Below are positions 1 to 11,247 of a stretch of 64,000 nt of DNA, one piece after another. Under the pieces are notes generated by a model, which saw only the letters and a program-made list of their open reading frames with translations, ran no database searches and had not been told where the DNA came from. How positions within the stretch are numbered: position 1 is the first letter of the stretch; each line of letters starts with the position of its first letter. Both the position numbers and the translations under genes were made by a program. The DNA comes from Magnaporthiopsis rhizophila (lineage: Eukaryota > Ascomycota > Sordariomycetes > Magnaporthales > Magnaporthaceae), in NCBI GenBank assembly GCA_003049465.1, contig PYSS01000058.1:124001-188000 (forward strand). Reading direction: 5' to 3'.

Positions 1-2
1 GC

Positions 3-1121
3 GTGGCGCCCATCTCCCGCCACGAGGATGACTCCACGCCCGTGCCAAGCCTGGAGGAATGGCTGCTTGCCAAGCCCAAACTGAGCACGAAAGCAGCAGC
101 GTTGGAGTCACTCAAGTCGACCTTGAGCCTATATATCTGCGCCATTCGATATATGGATGGCAGTGATTTCAAGTAAGTAAACATTCGGGAACTATTTGCA
201 ATATTTTTTCATAGAGCTAACAGTATTCTTTTCAGAGAATCCATGCATGCCGAAATCCAAGCCAGGGTTTCGCAGTCAGAGGAGATTCGGACGAGGTTTC
301 TGGACGCCGAGCACCAAGACCAGAGAGACGAGGTGGCCAACCAGACCAGGCATGCCGGACAAGAGCCGGAGGGTGACGACGGCGAGAGCACCGCCTCAGC
401 CGTCCCAACGACAGACGTGGAGGCGCCCGAGCAGCTGGAGGCGCCAGCGGTTCAAGAGGCTCCCGAGGAACCAGAGGCGCAAGAGCATCAGGCGGCGCCA
501 TCGGAGATCAACATTGGCCTCGCGATCTCGAACGAGCAATTTGTCAAGATTGCCGACCACATCCGACTCCACGGGGTGGTCTCCGGCTTTGCGCTCGCCG
601 TTATCAACCCAGCCCAAGACACGCCCGTACCAACAACCGACGACGCCGCCAACAATGGCGGCTTCATCGGATCTGGCGGCCCCGTCGAATCTGGCGGCTT
701 CACCGGATCTAGCGGCCCCATCGGACCTGGCGGCCTCGGCGGCTTCACCGGACCTGCCGGACCTGCCGGCTTCCACGGCCCAGAGTGGGAAGGCGCTGGA
801 CCTCGCAGAGCCAGCTACACAGCATACGTTGGCTTGCCCGAGCGGGTGTCCTACAACACCCTTAGACAGTTCCAGCGTGATGAATACGGGATTGGGGCGC
901 AATATTACCAAAGCCCACGGCCGAGGCTGTAGCCTGTACCACAGCAACAGTCCGAACCGCTGAGGACTCAGAGCGATGAGGTGAAGGCCCAAGCCGAACG
1001 GACCGAGATGGAAGCTGAAATACAGCAAGAGACCGAGGATGACATTGGAGGGTTCACGGAGATAGAGAAGCGCAGGAATAGAAGACGGGATCTGATGAAG
1101 TCCTTTACTCGTGCGCTGTGA
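3..1121 (+). pseudogene. 5'-truncated ORF with collagen-like Gly-Pro repeat, interrupted by an in-frame TAG
   Basis: I do not recognise a family. The window edge cuts the 5' end. The first exon is open from base 3 to 172, then an intron at 173-235 (GTAAGT donor, branch GCTAAC near 216, TTTTCAG acceptor) joins in frame to an exon running to TAG at 930-932. The protein has an Ala/Glu/Pro-rich middle and then a collagen-like Gly-Phe/Gly-Pro stretch (about bases 655-790). Directly after the TAG the same frame stays open for 62 more codons rich in Gln, Glu and Arg, ending at TGA 1119-1121. That suggests one reading frame cut by a single stop, as a C-to-T change of CAG would give. An 87-nt intron at 846-932 would also remove the stop, but its GTGTCC donor is poor and the removed sequence looks coding. 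Function unknown. Confidence 0.5.
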
Positions 1122-4100
1122 TTCAGAGGCTTGCATACCGCAGAGGTAGATAATGAGTAATTAGACGCTATGGAAGTTTGCTGAGAGTTTGGGTCTCTAG
1201 AAATTGTGTCGTGGTGAAATTGACTCAGAGGAGATTCAGGATGAAGGCCCTGGCACGACCGTCACTTTGAGTCATACAGCACTATGACGACTTGGGACAC
1301 TCGGGTGACTACACTTTGCTTGTCAATCATAATTGACAAAGCGAAAATGCATTTAAGACCAGAGCTCCCTGTCGACCGCCGCGATTAACCTTTGGTGTTC
1401 AAACCATGCCATTCTTGCCGCAAGACATCCTGGAACCCTTGAAGATACTCTAGAGGCGCATTCACCTTGATCCGGCCGTGCGGTGAGCCTGGATATCATC
1501 GTGGTTCAGTGGGGCGGTCTGTGGGGACCTGCCAAATGGAGCTGGGGAGTCGGATATTTTTCTTCTCAACAGCTTTTCCCAATCCTTCCTTGGCTCTGTT
1601 CATCGCCACGCCATCACTCTTCGAATTCAGATTCTACTTCCATGTTCCAATCCGCAATTACCAATAAGACACTGGCTTTCTCTCTTTTGAGTCTTCCACG
1701 GGACTTCAGACAACAGCCACCTGTTCTATATGTCCGTGCCGAATATACTTCAACCAGCCTCCACTTCCTCAGCAGCTCTCACAACCACCTCGCGACGAAG
1801 CCCGAAACTCACCGTTCCCAACAGCAGCCTAGCAGGCGACACCCCTCCCGAAACCTCCACCCTCTGACAAAGAGCAGCCCGCGGCCTCGCTCTCCGACCA
1901 TTACAGCACCATCTCCCGACACTCCTCACGACTCGGCCCGAAAGTAAAGACAACTTCCTATCTACGCCAAACCCTTCGAACTGCTACGTCAATCTACATA
2001 TTCAGCGAGACTACCGAGACGTCGGCCTCTAGAGCGAACTTTGAGAGTAGGCATCTGCGAAGGTACGTCGAGAATTGCTCCTGCTAGAAAATTTCATTGT
2101 TCGTGATCTGCAATCTCACCGGCTAGGTATGCCAGATTGCAGCTTTTTGCCAGCATTTCCTGCCAAGACCGATGGCCACCATACACAAAGCTTTTGGCTA
2201 TATTGAATCTGCTTTCTAATCAGCATCTTCGTCTCAAATCAGGTGTCTCCGCGCCCATTCATAACGCCCACGGGCAAGATCTCCTTCATGGCCCGCAATG
2301 TTTCGAGCACAGTTATGAATGGAATACACAAGGAGATGGAACGTGGCCCGGCCGGCTCTGCCGTCTTCGCAAAGCTCGGGCGTCGCATTACTAGAAGTCC
2401 CGAGCAACCAGCTTCCGTAGTTCATAACATTCGAGCCAAGAATTGCGAGTGGGCTTCACGCAATGGAGACGTCCTTTCTGGGCCGGTGGCCGCCGGCGGC
2501 ACTCAGGACTCGTGACCGGGACGTGTGGGAGGAGGAGCCCCGCAGATGGGGAAACGCCCGGCTGAAGTTGATGAGCAGCAGATGCATCCAGTCTCTGCAA
2601 GATGACCCAAAGGACTATAAGAAAGCCAGGGAAGGCTGAAAGCAGCAAGTACATCAACTTCTTGAAGCAGTTCTGCTTCCACTCCACCAAGACACGCTCC
2701 GTTTTCTCATCGAAAAGCTCTAATTATTAATTATTATAAAGAACTGCTCAAACGCCGCAAAAAGTCGACCCCAACCTTATATACAACTTTCCAAGCTATG
2801 CTCCGATGAGAAGAGCTTCCTAGATCTATGGCTACTCAGCAAGCCGGCATCGAATCCAAGATCAAGACGGAGCACCACCCGCTGCTCGGTACCCAGAAGG
2901 AGATGCACGACAGGCTCATGGGCGAAACTAGACTTTGCTACGCCGCCACGAACATATACCCAACCTCCTCACACCGTTCTTACGGCCTGCCCAGTGAAAA
3001 GGGCGCTACCCTACTGTTCCGGGCGGTGAAAACGCTCGATCCAGTCAACTCTAACCTAATTAATTATCAAAACATCACATCGCATGCACTACTTCTCTCA
3101 GCAAGCACGAGAGAACACCTGATGGTAACGGCATCTGTCCACGCATGCGGCTGAGGCTGGGAGTTGCCCAGATCCCGCCTCTCCGCCTGTGGCATCAATC
3201 CACGGCCCCAGAGGATATTCTCATTATACTCACAGCAAGCCATGCCTTTATCAGCCTCCTACCCCTGTCTAGATCGAACATGCCCGCTCAGACATAGGCG
3301 CAGGTAGGCTCTGATGCGGCGGAGCTGCAGAGTTGAATAGCCTAGACAATTCACAATTGATTCCCAGAACTTGGCGCTTAGTTGCGCTGCAGCTAGCTAC
3401 CTATTCATATTTTCCACCGCCAAACGGTGTAGATATGGGCTGGGAGACAGCTCAAGTAACACCGCTATTTTAAGGCAGGCGTCGTTAGGAATTTTATCTA
3501 GACCTTCAAAGTCTCACCACATGACCATCAAGTATGCGAGGTGTCGTGTGGTGTGCTCGGACAACATGCCCGCGTTTTGTGTTGTAAGTAATTACTGGTT
3601 CGGCCTCAGATGTGGCCCCGGGGTGGCCTGCACAGGCCTGCGGCCTTTGGGAGGCAGATTTTCATTCATGTTGTCGTCCCCTGGCGTATGCAATCACGTT
3701 GATATTGACTAATCACTGTTTTTGGTAGTGAGTTCTGCGTCAGGCCCCATCACCTGATGGACACACGGCATCCAGTGACGTCAGTTTTGATAGGGCGAGC
3801 TGCATCTCACGCTCCCTATGGTCAGCTTGAAAGCAGCTGGGAGCCAAAATGGAAATAGCCACAAAGAGCCTTGTCACCCTGGCTGCGGTGCCCACTTCTC
3901 ACATGTGCTCGCGGCTGGAAATAAAGCCCGCCTCCGAGGAAATAGTGACGTAACCAGGCTACATGGCTCTCTAGGCGTCTCGCTTCTTGCATGGGCTTTA
4001 GAGTAGGGATACCTAGCTCGTGCTGGTTGATATCTGGAGGCTCAAGGTGGAGCCTGCGAGCCTCAAGTGTCCTGCCCTCTGCGAGCAACAACACGCCTCA

Positions 4101-5164
4101 GCCGGCACCTGCTAATGAGAGGCCGCGTAAGGAACAGTCACAGACGGATCTCTCTGACGGCCTGGTCCGTGCCTCTTTTGCCTGCCTAATCTCAAAGCAG
4201 GTGCGCCGTGCTTGTGCCTACCCATCTGTTCTATGGTAAGAATCTTGCCCTCCTTGCCAGCAGAGAAGGGCAAACAACCCTAATCACAGACTCAGTCATT
4301 GGCTTCATCATCCGAGTTCCACACTTTCTTGTCGGTCCCACTTCTTGCAGTCTTGTCCACAACCAACTTTTCCCATCCTCCCACCAACCTTCGCAACTTC
4401 ATCTCAACCCACCACAACCACCACCACCACAACCAACATCACCACAACCAACATCACTACAACCACAACCACAACCACCACAACCACCACCACCACCACC
4501 ACCAAGACTCTCCAGGTTCGTGGTAAGACAATCCCCTCTCTTTCCTTCGCGATCACTTTCCCATCCCCCAAAGTACGTCAAGCAACGAGAACTCCTGCAT
4601 GCGCGCACTCCTACGAATCTTCCTGCCCTGTTGCCCGGTATAGAGCATCCATCATCCAGATCCTGCCCAGCCTAGTTGCTTCTCGCATTGCCCTACCACC
4701 TGCGCGAGCCGCGTCTCGCTGTCTACCTATCAAAGAGGCAAGGCCTTGCGCGAAAGCTTTCTCATCTCTTCCTCACATCTCCTCTGGCAGTTCCGAATAT
4801 CGCGCAAGCCACGGCGAACTGTAAGGAAAAAATCTTCACTTCCCTTCACGAGATGCATTCCCTTCCATTTCTGTCCATAAGTCCTATGGATTTATCGCCG
4901 CTTCATACATATCTCGACTTTCCCCCTACTTGGCACACCTTTCGCATTCCTGTCATCGATCCTCCAGCACTTTGAACCATCCGTCCTACGATCCCCGGAC
5001 ACATACCCATAATGGTTACCTTCCCATCCAGGCAGTATGGTCAGCCTTGGTCAGGTGCCAGGAACCACTTGCCAGAATTTCCAGAATTTTCAACCCTTTT
5101 TTTTTACACATATCAAATTGAAATAAAGACATCAGCTGACCATCCGCTTCAAGCAGCAGAAACC
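1122..5164. other. Intergenic stretch without a confident gene; pyrimidine-rich segments
   Basis: Short open frames occur but none has a recognisable domain or a clean exon structure. Bases 1560-1930 and 4300-4950 are C/T-rich, as in fungal promoters and 5' leaders. A possible leader intron lies at about 2061-2126 (GTACGT donor, CTAG acceptor). Bases 2243-2515 and 2530-2720 contain coding-like but broken frames and could be a decayed gene. The second C/T-rich block probably belongs to the promoter and leader of the two-exon gene at 5165. Confidence 0.35.
4405..4505. repeat. CAA/CAC low-complexity tract
   Basis: About 100 bases made almost only of CAACCACC-type words. In the three forward frames it gives poly-Thr/Asn, poly-His/Asn or Pro/Gln, so the ORFs over it are artefacts of composition. 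It lies within the C/T-rich sequence upstream of the gene at 5165. Confidence 0.8.
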
Positions 5165-5755
5165 ATGTCGTCGAACCCGACGACCCCGGCCCATTCGCCG
5201 CGTTCTCTGGCGAGAGACCCGGAGGACATCATCTTCCTCGGGTGCCAGACCCCCGCCGAGCATCCGCCGATGCTGGCCGATCCCAGCCTTCGGCGGGATC
5301 GGGGCGACCGCCAGCGGGCACGCAGCCCGAGCCCGGTGCGAGTCGTCGTGGTACGAGTTCACATTTTCTCCCCTGTTGGCAAAAATTTTACCCAGAGGCC
5401 ATTTGGATGGCGGAAAAAGTTCAGCCCAGGTTGAAATAATCACAGCAATGCTAACGTTCTAATCATATAGGCCGCCTCGTCGGCTGGCGGTCAAGACCGC
5501 TACCAGGGCGCGGTGCAGGGGCCCTCCCAAGCCCAAGCCGAGGGCCCAGCTCAAGATACCTACCAAGCCCAAAGTGTGGGCGCCGGCCGAGACATATACC
5601 AAGCCCGAGGTCCGGGTCCCGCTCAAGCACCGAGAGGAAGAGTTGGTGCCGCGGCCGCCATGGACGGCTCTCCCATCGCTGGGGAGTCATCCTCCAAAGA
5701 TTCGGCGGGATATGAAGAGCCGCCCTCGTCTACCAGTGCGAGCTCACGCCAGTAA
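5165..5755 (+). CDS. Small Pro/Gln/Ala-rich hypothetical protein, two exons
   Basis: Proposed CDS is join(5165..5350, 5471..5755), 156 residues. Exon 1 is exactly 62 codons from ATG 5165 and exon 2 continues in phase after a 120-nt intron (GTACGA donor, branch GCTAAC near 5450, ATATAG acceptor). The product has no predicted membrane segment or signal peptide. It starts with Ser/Pro/Arg-rich sequence, then Gln-Ala/Tyr-Gln-Ala motifs repeated about every 12-14 residues (about bases 5515-5630), and ends Ser-rich. This suggests a disordered, fast-evolving protein. No family is recognised. Support is the clean splice join and the upstream pyrimidine-rich leader. Confidence 0.45.
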
Positions 5756-5836
5756 ATGCGCCGTCTCGATGTCGAGACCATCGTCGCCGGGAGAAGGCTT
5801 GGGCTTCGGCCACAAGGCCCGGCTGGCCAGAGGGTC

Positions 5837-5883
<47 letters not shown>

Positions 5884-6161
5884 TTCTGTGGGCAAGGGCC
5901 CTCCGCCCGCGGCGGGACCCGACCTCCCGACAACTGTATCGAGACTTTACCTACTACTTTGGAGATCCCGCCTCTTTGGCTCTCACAGTTTGAAGCGAAA
6001 TGCGCATCTTCCAATGCTGTTTTAAGTGTCCTCAGCTGGAGGTTTTTGTCACTGCAGTACCGAATCCGGGTGTGTTCGAACTATGGCGACCCGCTTTTAC
6101 GGCGGACTATGATCACCTAGCCGAATGTCGTGATCTTTTCGCCCGCCCCCTTTTCGAAGCG
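5756..6161. other. Short intergenic stretch with a 36-bp poly(A) run
   Basis: It lies between the stop of the gene at 5165 and the stop of the convergent peroxidase pseudogene. The homopolymer at 5846-5881 is the only notable feature. No gene seen. Confidence 0.6.
5846..5881 (+). repeat. 36-nt poly(A) homopolymer
   Basis: Uninterrupted run of 36 A, about 90 bases after the stop codon at 5755. It creates poly-Lys ORFs that are not genes. Confidence 0.95.
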
Positions 6162-7228
6162 TCACAGCTCGCCGGCGTGGAATCCCCGCCGCAACTTCTT
6201 CGCCGTGCCATTGCCCGCAGACCCATCCACTGTCAGCAAGCTCGTGGCCTTGCCAATCATGTCCGAAATCCTCAAAATTGCCCCCACCTTGATGGCCTCG
6301 TTCTTAACACTCCAGCCTAGCTCGGTTGGCAGTCGTTCATTCTCTGCATTAAGCACCAGCTGTTAGCCAGGACGGATTCAAGAGTTCCGTCGGGATAGAT
6401 ACTCACGAAAGAAGTATTCGACCAAAGTCCTATTCACCACAGCCGCCTCGATGTCGCCAAACGCGATAAACGGCGCCGCCATCTCACCCAGGCCGAAGCG
6501 CTCGGTCGTGTCGGTGAACCGGTACTCGGGGTTGAACGCCTTGGAATCGATCTGCCGCGAGATTTTGGCGTTGGCCATGTGCGCCGCCGTGATGACCGGC
6601 TCCGGCCAGTAGCGCCGCGTCTGGTCGAAGATGGTCTGATTGAAGACATGGTTGTTGCCGAAGAAGGCGTCGGTGCGGCTCAGGCTGCCGTCATGCTCGA
6701 GGACGTTGTGCCGGTTGAGGTGGTCGCTGTAGACTGTGTCAGCGACCCGCCGAGCACGAGACATTGTACGTTACCAGTAATGGGTGAGAGCTAAGCCTTT
6801 AAAGAGAAACTAACAGGGTAAAGTAAGTCGCGTTGGGTTCGGGGTTGGCAATGACGGCCTGATCGACCATGATGGTGGCGAGCTGAGGGTCGAAGTTGAG
6901 GCCCTACTTCATGGCCTTGATGACAGCGTCCCTGGTAATATTCCTGCCGTCGCGGGGCAAGATGCCGTGGTTGGCGAGCGTGTTCACCATGGGGCAGGGG
7001 CCGCGGACTAGATTCAAAGAATGTGAGTACACCACTTTGGCAAAGGGCCTCAGCGAGGAGCCTACGAAGCAGGCTAAATATGGCAATAACTTACAATCAT
7101 TGGGCCGGGGAGGATGCCACTCAGGAATCCTAGCCGCCTCATAATCACGCGCTCCAAATCCGTTACCCGATGGGACGCAGTGGGCGAGGCAGATGTAATT
7201 AGCCGAAAAAGACGATGGACGACTTCAC
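6162..7228 (-). pseudogene. Heme-thiolate peroxidase (chloroperoxidase family) with nonsense codon and lost start
   Basis: Exons on the minus strand: 7228..7095, 7007..6815, 6726..6407 and 6343..6162. The three introns (87, 88 and 63 nt) splice in phase. Family signatures are clear: ARIPEWHPPRPNDF leads into RGPCPMVNTLANHG with the proximal-Cys PCP motif, then LPRDGRNIT. Exon 3 has the EHD motif in NRHNVLEHD, followed by SLSRTDAFFGNN, and the C-terminal part has ENERLPTELGW-like sequence. Family members are secreted peroxidases or peroxygenases that oxidise halides or organic substrates. The copy looks dead: a TAG at 6904-6906 interrupts exon 2 between AMK and GLNFDPQ, with the frame open on both sides. 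The signal-peptide-like start is GTG, not ATG, at 7228, and a frame change follows before the conserved exon-1 frame. The stop on its own could be an assembly error. Confidence 0.85.
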
Positions 7229-7821
7229 GTTGGATAAGGTAGGTAAGGGAGCGGATACACAATGATTTGCAACTAACAATCACGCCTAAGCTTTGCCCGG
7301 ACTAACATCCCCTATTTATATTCTCTGCGTTGGCTTGTCAAATCTAATGGACATAGCTCCTGCTCGTGTTTTCTCGTGACCCTCGTATCTCTCGCGTTAC
7401 CGTTGCTACCCCACTGTCGTTCTGCCCCAGCTTTAGCACGCAAGCCCGTGCGTAAGGCATTCTAAGTACTGCATGTAAATCGGCCGAAACCGACAACCCT
7501 TGAAACGGCTGCCGGCAGATGTCGTCAGCCCGAGGGGGTATACCAAGATAACCAATCAGAGGCATGCAAGAACGAGGTGTCACGAGAAACACGCGCAACG
7601 CGAGGGATTTCCTTGGAGGCGATTAAAGCCAAGGGCACGCGGCATGTTCAACCCGAAGCTTCGGCACTCATGCAGGGCAACACTTGTCGGTAGTTCACAG
7701 GCTAAGGAGCACCTGAATACGACGGTGAGGACTGGGATTTAAAATGCAGCCTCGAAGTTCCCTACAGCTGCTTTCCCCGCGAAAGGGTCTGTTCATCTCC
7801 ACGGAAGAGTGAGCACTAAAG
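7229..7821. other. Divergent intergenic region
   Basis: It separates the 5' end of the peroxidase pseudogene (minus) from the start of the glucosyltransferase-like gene (plus). A TATTTATA-like element lies at about 7313. No gene seen. Confidence 0.5.
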
Positions 7822-10628
7822 ATGAAGGAGTCAATCGACAACTCTACGCGGACGACGGGTAATAAACCCCTCCAGAATCACATCACCCATCCCTAGTGCT
7901 CCCATTCTGACAAGCCACAGACAATGGCCGCGTCGACATCAACCTCGAATCGCGCCTCTGCAGGACTCTTTCCCTCCTCATCCCGCCTGAGGCAAAGCCC
8001 GACGCGGAGCCAGCAAAGTCCAAGTCGGAAATCCCACCACCGCCCGGGTACACCGAGGAAGGCCCGGTAAGCATCCGCCTGAACATTGTGATTCAGGTCG
8101 TTGGCAGTCGCGGCGATGTCCAGCCCTTCGTGGCCCTTGGCATGGAGCTCCAGCGCCACGGCCACCGCGTCCGCCTCGCCACACACGACACATTCTGCGA
8201 CTTCGTCAGGTCCTCGGGGCTCGAGTTCTTCCCCGTCGGCGGCGACCCGGCCGAGCTGATGGCCTACATGGTTAAAAACCCGGGCCTGATGCCGAGCATG
8301 AAGAGCCTGCGGGCGGGCGACATCCAGAAAAGCGTAAGATGGTCGCAGAGATGCTCGAGGGCTTCTGGCGGTCGTGCGTCGAGCCGGACCCCGCCACCCA
8401 CGCGCCGTTCGTCGCCGAGGCCATCATCGCCAACCCGCCCAGCTTCGCCCACGTGCACTTCGCCCAGGCCCTCGGCGTGCCGCTGCACCTTATGTTTACC
8501 ATGCCGTGGACCAGCACAAGGAGGTTCTGTCATCCGCTGGCGAATTTGACGGGAAAAGGTGTGTCGGGTTTGTCGCGGGAGGTGGCCAACCACGTGTCGT
8601 TCATGGCGGTCGAATGGTTGACCTGGCAAGGGTGAGTGTTGACTCCGGGAAGTCCCCTTTAGCCCAGCCGATCTAATCAACAGTTCGTAATTGGACATAG
8701 ACTGGGCGATATCATCAATGACTGGCGACGGACGTTAGATCTTCAACCTGTTCCATTCTCGGAAGGACCAGGCTTGGCCGAAACCCTCCAAGTTCCCTTT
8801 ACATACTGCTGGTCGCCAGCGCTGATACCGAAGCCGGACGATTGGCAAGCGCATATCGGTGAATTGACACCCCGGCCGTGTTTAACAATATCCAGTGCTG
8901 ATAGAAACTGAAGACGTCTGCGGATTCTTCTTTCGCGGCCCGCCTTCCTTCACCCCGGACCCTGGCCTGGCCAGGTTCCTCGAGGCGGGCTCGCCGCCAA
9001 TCTACATCGGATTCGGGAGCATCGTTATCGACGACCCTGAGGCCCTCACGAACACGTTGCTCGAGGCTATCAGATCCACAGGGGCCAGAGCCATAATTTC
9101 CAGGGGCTGGAGCAAGCTGGGCGGGAACCGAATTCTTGACGAAGGGGGCAATGTTTTCTATCTGGGAGACTGTCCACACGAGTGGCTGTTCCAGCGCGTG
9201 TCGGCGGTTATCCACCACGGCGGTGCGGGGACCACGGCCTGCGGCCTCCTGAACGGCAGGCCAACGGTAGTTGTTCCGTTTTTCGGCGAGTAAGTACCCA
9301 TTTACCATTTCTCTGTATCCAGGCTTAGTTTGCTCACTCCGGTCTTCCATAGTCAGCAGTTCTGGGGCGACATGGTCGCTGCGGCAGGTGCCGGTCCGGA
9401 CCCGATCCCTCAAAAGCAGCTCAACGCAAGAAACCTCGCCGAGGCGATACGTTTCTGCCTGACCCCACAAGCATCCGACGCCGCGCAGACAATGGCGATA
9501 CAGATGCGGTCCGAAAACGGCGTTGCTCGCGCAGTCGCTTCCTTCCACGCCAACCTTCCCCTGGACAAGATGCGCTGCGACGTCATACCTCATCTCGCCG
9601 CCGCGTGGTCCCTTAAGACCAAGCGGGGCCAGAAGCCCGTCAAGCTATCGAAAGAGGCCGCACAATTACTTATCGCCGAGTCGGAAGTGAAGTGGAATGA
9701 CCTGAAACGGTAAGTGTAACTACATGAACGGCTACTACACGCCATTGGCTAACTGACACGCTTCGACAGATACGAGGGCAAACCAATACATATCGAGATT
9801 AGAATATGGGACCCCGTCACAGCCACGACGTCGGCCCTCGCAGCCACAGGTGCAGGCATGGCCACATCAGCGGCCGACATTGTGGTTAAGCCGATCCAAG
9901 CACTCACTCGCCCTCCCAAGAGCAGCTCAACGGCGGCACACACCCCCGACGGTACCGCGCCGCACAGCAGAAGCCCATCGCCGCTGTCGACCAACCACAG
10001 CAACTCATCCGCAGAGCGTGTGGTCTATGGCCGATCCGCCGCGCTCGATCTTCCCGAGAAGCCAGCCCACCGCCAAGCCGAGGAGAACCACAGCCGCGCC
10101 ACAGCCGCCGTTCTAGGCTGCGCGTCAGGCGTAGGCGGTTTCTTCAAGCACTTTACGAAAGGTTTCCACATCGACATGCGACTCGCCGTGACTGAAGGCC
10201 TGCGCAACGCGCCCCGCCTCTACGGCGGCGAGGTGTACGACCCGGGTCGGGTGACCGACTAGAAATCGGGCGGGGCGGCCGCGGGCAAGAATTTTGTGCA
10301 CGGCCTAGTCGAGGGTGTCGGCGGGATCGTGATGGGACCGATACAAGGGGCCAAGAAGGAGGGAGCGCTCGGCGCGGCTAAGGGGGCTGGGGTTGGATTG
10401 CTGAACATGGGCACCAAATTCTCGTCTGGTGTGGTGGGGCTGGTGGCGTTTTCCGGGCAGGGGTTGTACCTGAGTGAGAGGTCTTTGGTGCACAAGGGTA
10501 CGAGGAATCTGGTGAAGGAGGCGACTAGGGGCGAGGGGGAGTATGCGTGGGCAGTTGGACGTGGGAAGGGGCTGGAGGTTGATAGGATGGTCGTGATAGA
10601 GGCGTTTGATCGGTTGATACAGGGATAA
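7822..10628 (+). pseudogene. Sterol 3-beta-glucosyltransferase-like protein, broken by a frameshift and a TAG
   Basis: Exons: 7822..7858, 7921..8631, 8701..8858, 8914..9289, 9353..9709 and 9770..10628. Introns are 53-69 nt. The product matches fungal UDP-glucose:sterol glucosyltransferase-like (GT1/GT28-type) proteins: RLNIVIQVVGSRGDVQPF at the N-terminal Rossmann domain, PWTSTRRFCHPLAN, then IYIGFGSIVIDDPEAL and HHGGAGTTACGLLNGRPT at the sugar-nucleotide site. A long Gly-rich C-terminal region (GKNFVHGLVEGVGG onward) is typical of the fungal subgroup. Two lesions are visible. The A-run at 8328-8331 seems one base short, because the conserved frame before it (AGDIQK) resumes one frame over at MVAEMLEGFWRSC. 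A TAG at 10260-10262 splits the C-terminal region, with homology-like sequence open on both sides. The acceptor at 8913 was chosen because it yields HIDVCGFFF. Confidence 0.85.
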
Positions 10629-10675
10629 GGAGGAGAAGATGGTGACCGGGTCAGGTTACAGGTGTACTTCGTATA

Positions 10676-10680
10676 CCGAA
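10676..10680. repeat. Left target-site duplication of element A (CCGAA)
   Basis: CCGAA lies immediately before the left LTR and recurs at 33797-33801 immediately after the right LTR. Confidence 0.9.
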
Positions 10681-10919
10681 TATAACAAGGGGACAAAGTC
10701 GGCTTGGTGAAGTCACTGTATTATAATAAACTTCTTATAGCCTCAAGGAGGTGCTTAAGGAAGCAGAATCTCCTCGAGGTCCTAGCGAAATTTTCCCCCA
10801 TTATATAGGCCTCTACATGGCCCGTGCTCTGCAGGGTCAGGTACGTATCTGAAAAAGGGCTAAACGTTTAGCCTGTCTGTTATTTACAGGGGTTTTGTTC
10901 CCTTTTGGTCCGTACCAAT
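10681..10919 (-). repeat. Left LTR of element A, first part (239 of 294 bp)
   Basis: Aligns to 33503-33741 without gaps that I could see; differences are transitions. It is interrupted at CCAAT by element B and resumes at 26072. As coding is on the minus strand this is the 3' LTR. A TATTATATA motif lies inside. Confidence 0.9.
10915..10919. repeat. Left target-site duplication of element B (CCAAT)
   Basis: CCAAT precedes element B and is repeated at 26067-26071, within the LTR of element A. The undisrupted right LTR of A has a single CCAAT at the matching place. Confidence 0.9.
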
Positions 10920-11230
10920 TATAACAAGGGTGCAAGGTGCAGGCTTGAGGAAGATCCTATATTCGCTAATAAATTTTCTAAAATCTCAAGAGGTGCTTGG
11001 GAAAAGAACCCCCTTCCAGCGATTCAGGGCCCTTGGGCAGCCCCTATTATATAAAAAAGCTAGGGGTCCGTGCGCTCCTGATTCGGGTACCGATCCCGAA
11101 CTAAGGTACGTATCCCAAAAGCGCATTTCCTAATAACAGGGTCAGGCGCTTATCTATTGCAAGGTTTTTGTGCCTTTATTGGCCTTTTTATAAGCGCCCC
11201 AATAATTATCAAAGCTAAGTTTGCATAATA
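10920..11230 (-). repeat. Left LTR of element B
   Basis: 311 bp, direct repeat of 25756-26066. The outer (left) half is close to unmutated while the inner half has lost many C and G. It ends GCATAATA where the other copy has GCGTGACA. Confidence 0.92.
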
Positions 11231-11233
11231 TAA

Positions 11234-11247
11234 GCTTCCTTTTTTTT
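11234..11247 (-). other. Polypurine tract of element B
   Basis: On the minus strand an A/G-only tract (eight A, then GGAAGC) lies three bases from the downstream LTR, where second-strand priming is expected. Confidence 0.6.

Noticed and set aside
4208..4824. Overlapping His-, Thr- and Pro-rich ORFs
   Set aside because: They arise only from the CAA/CAC tract read in three frames.
8859..8895. A 37-nt intron in the glucosyltransferase-like gene
   Set aside because: Too short, and it would add residues foreign to the family; using the acceptor at 8913 gives a 55-nt intron and the conserved HIDVCGFFF.
1..10262. Reassignment of TAG to an amino acid, as TAG is the stop in all three nonsense lesions
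   Set aside because: Frameshifts also occur in these genes, and the NDUFA12/NNT/GH43 genes use normal stops including TAG at the expected ends. CAG or TGG to TAG by transition is enough.
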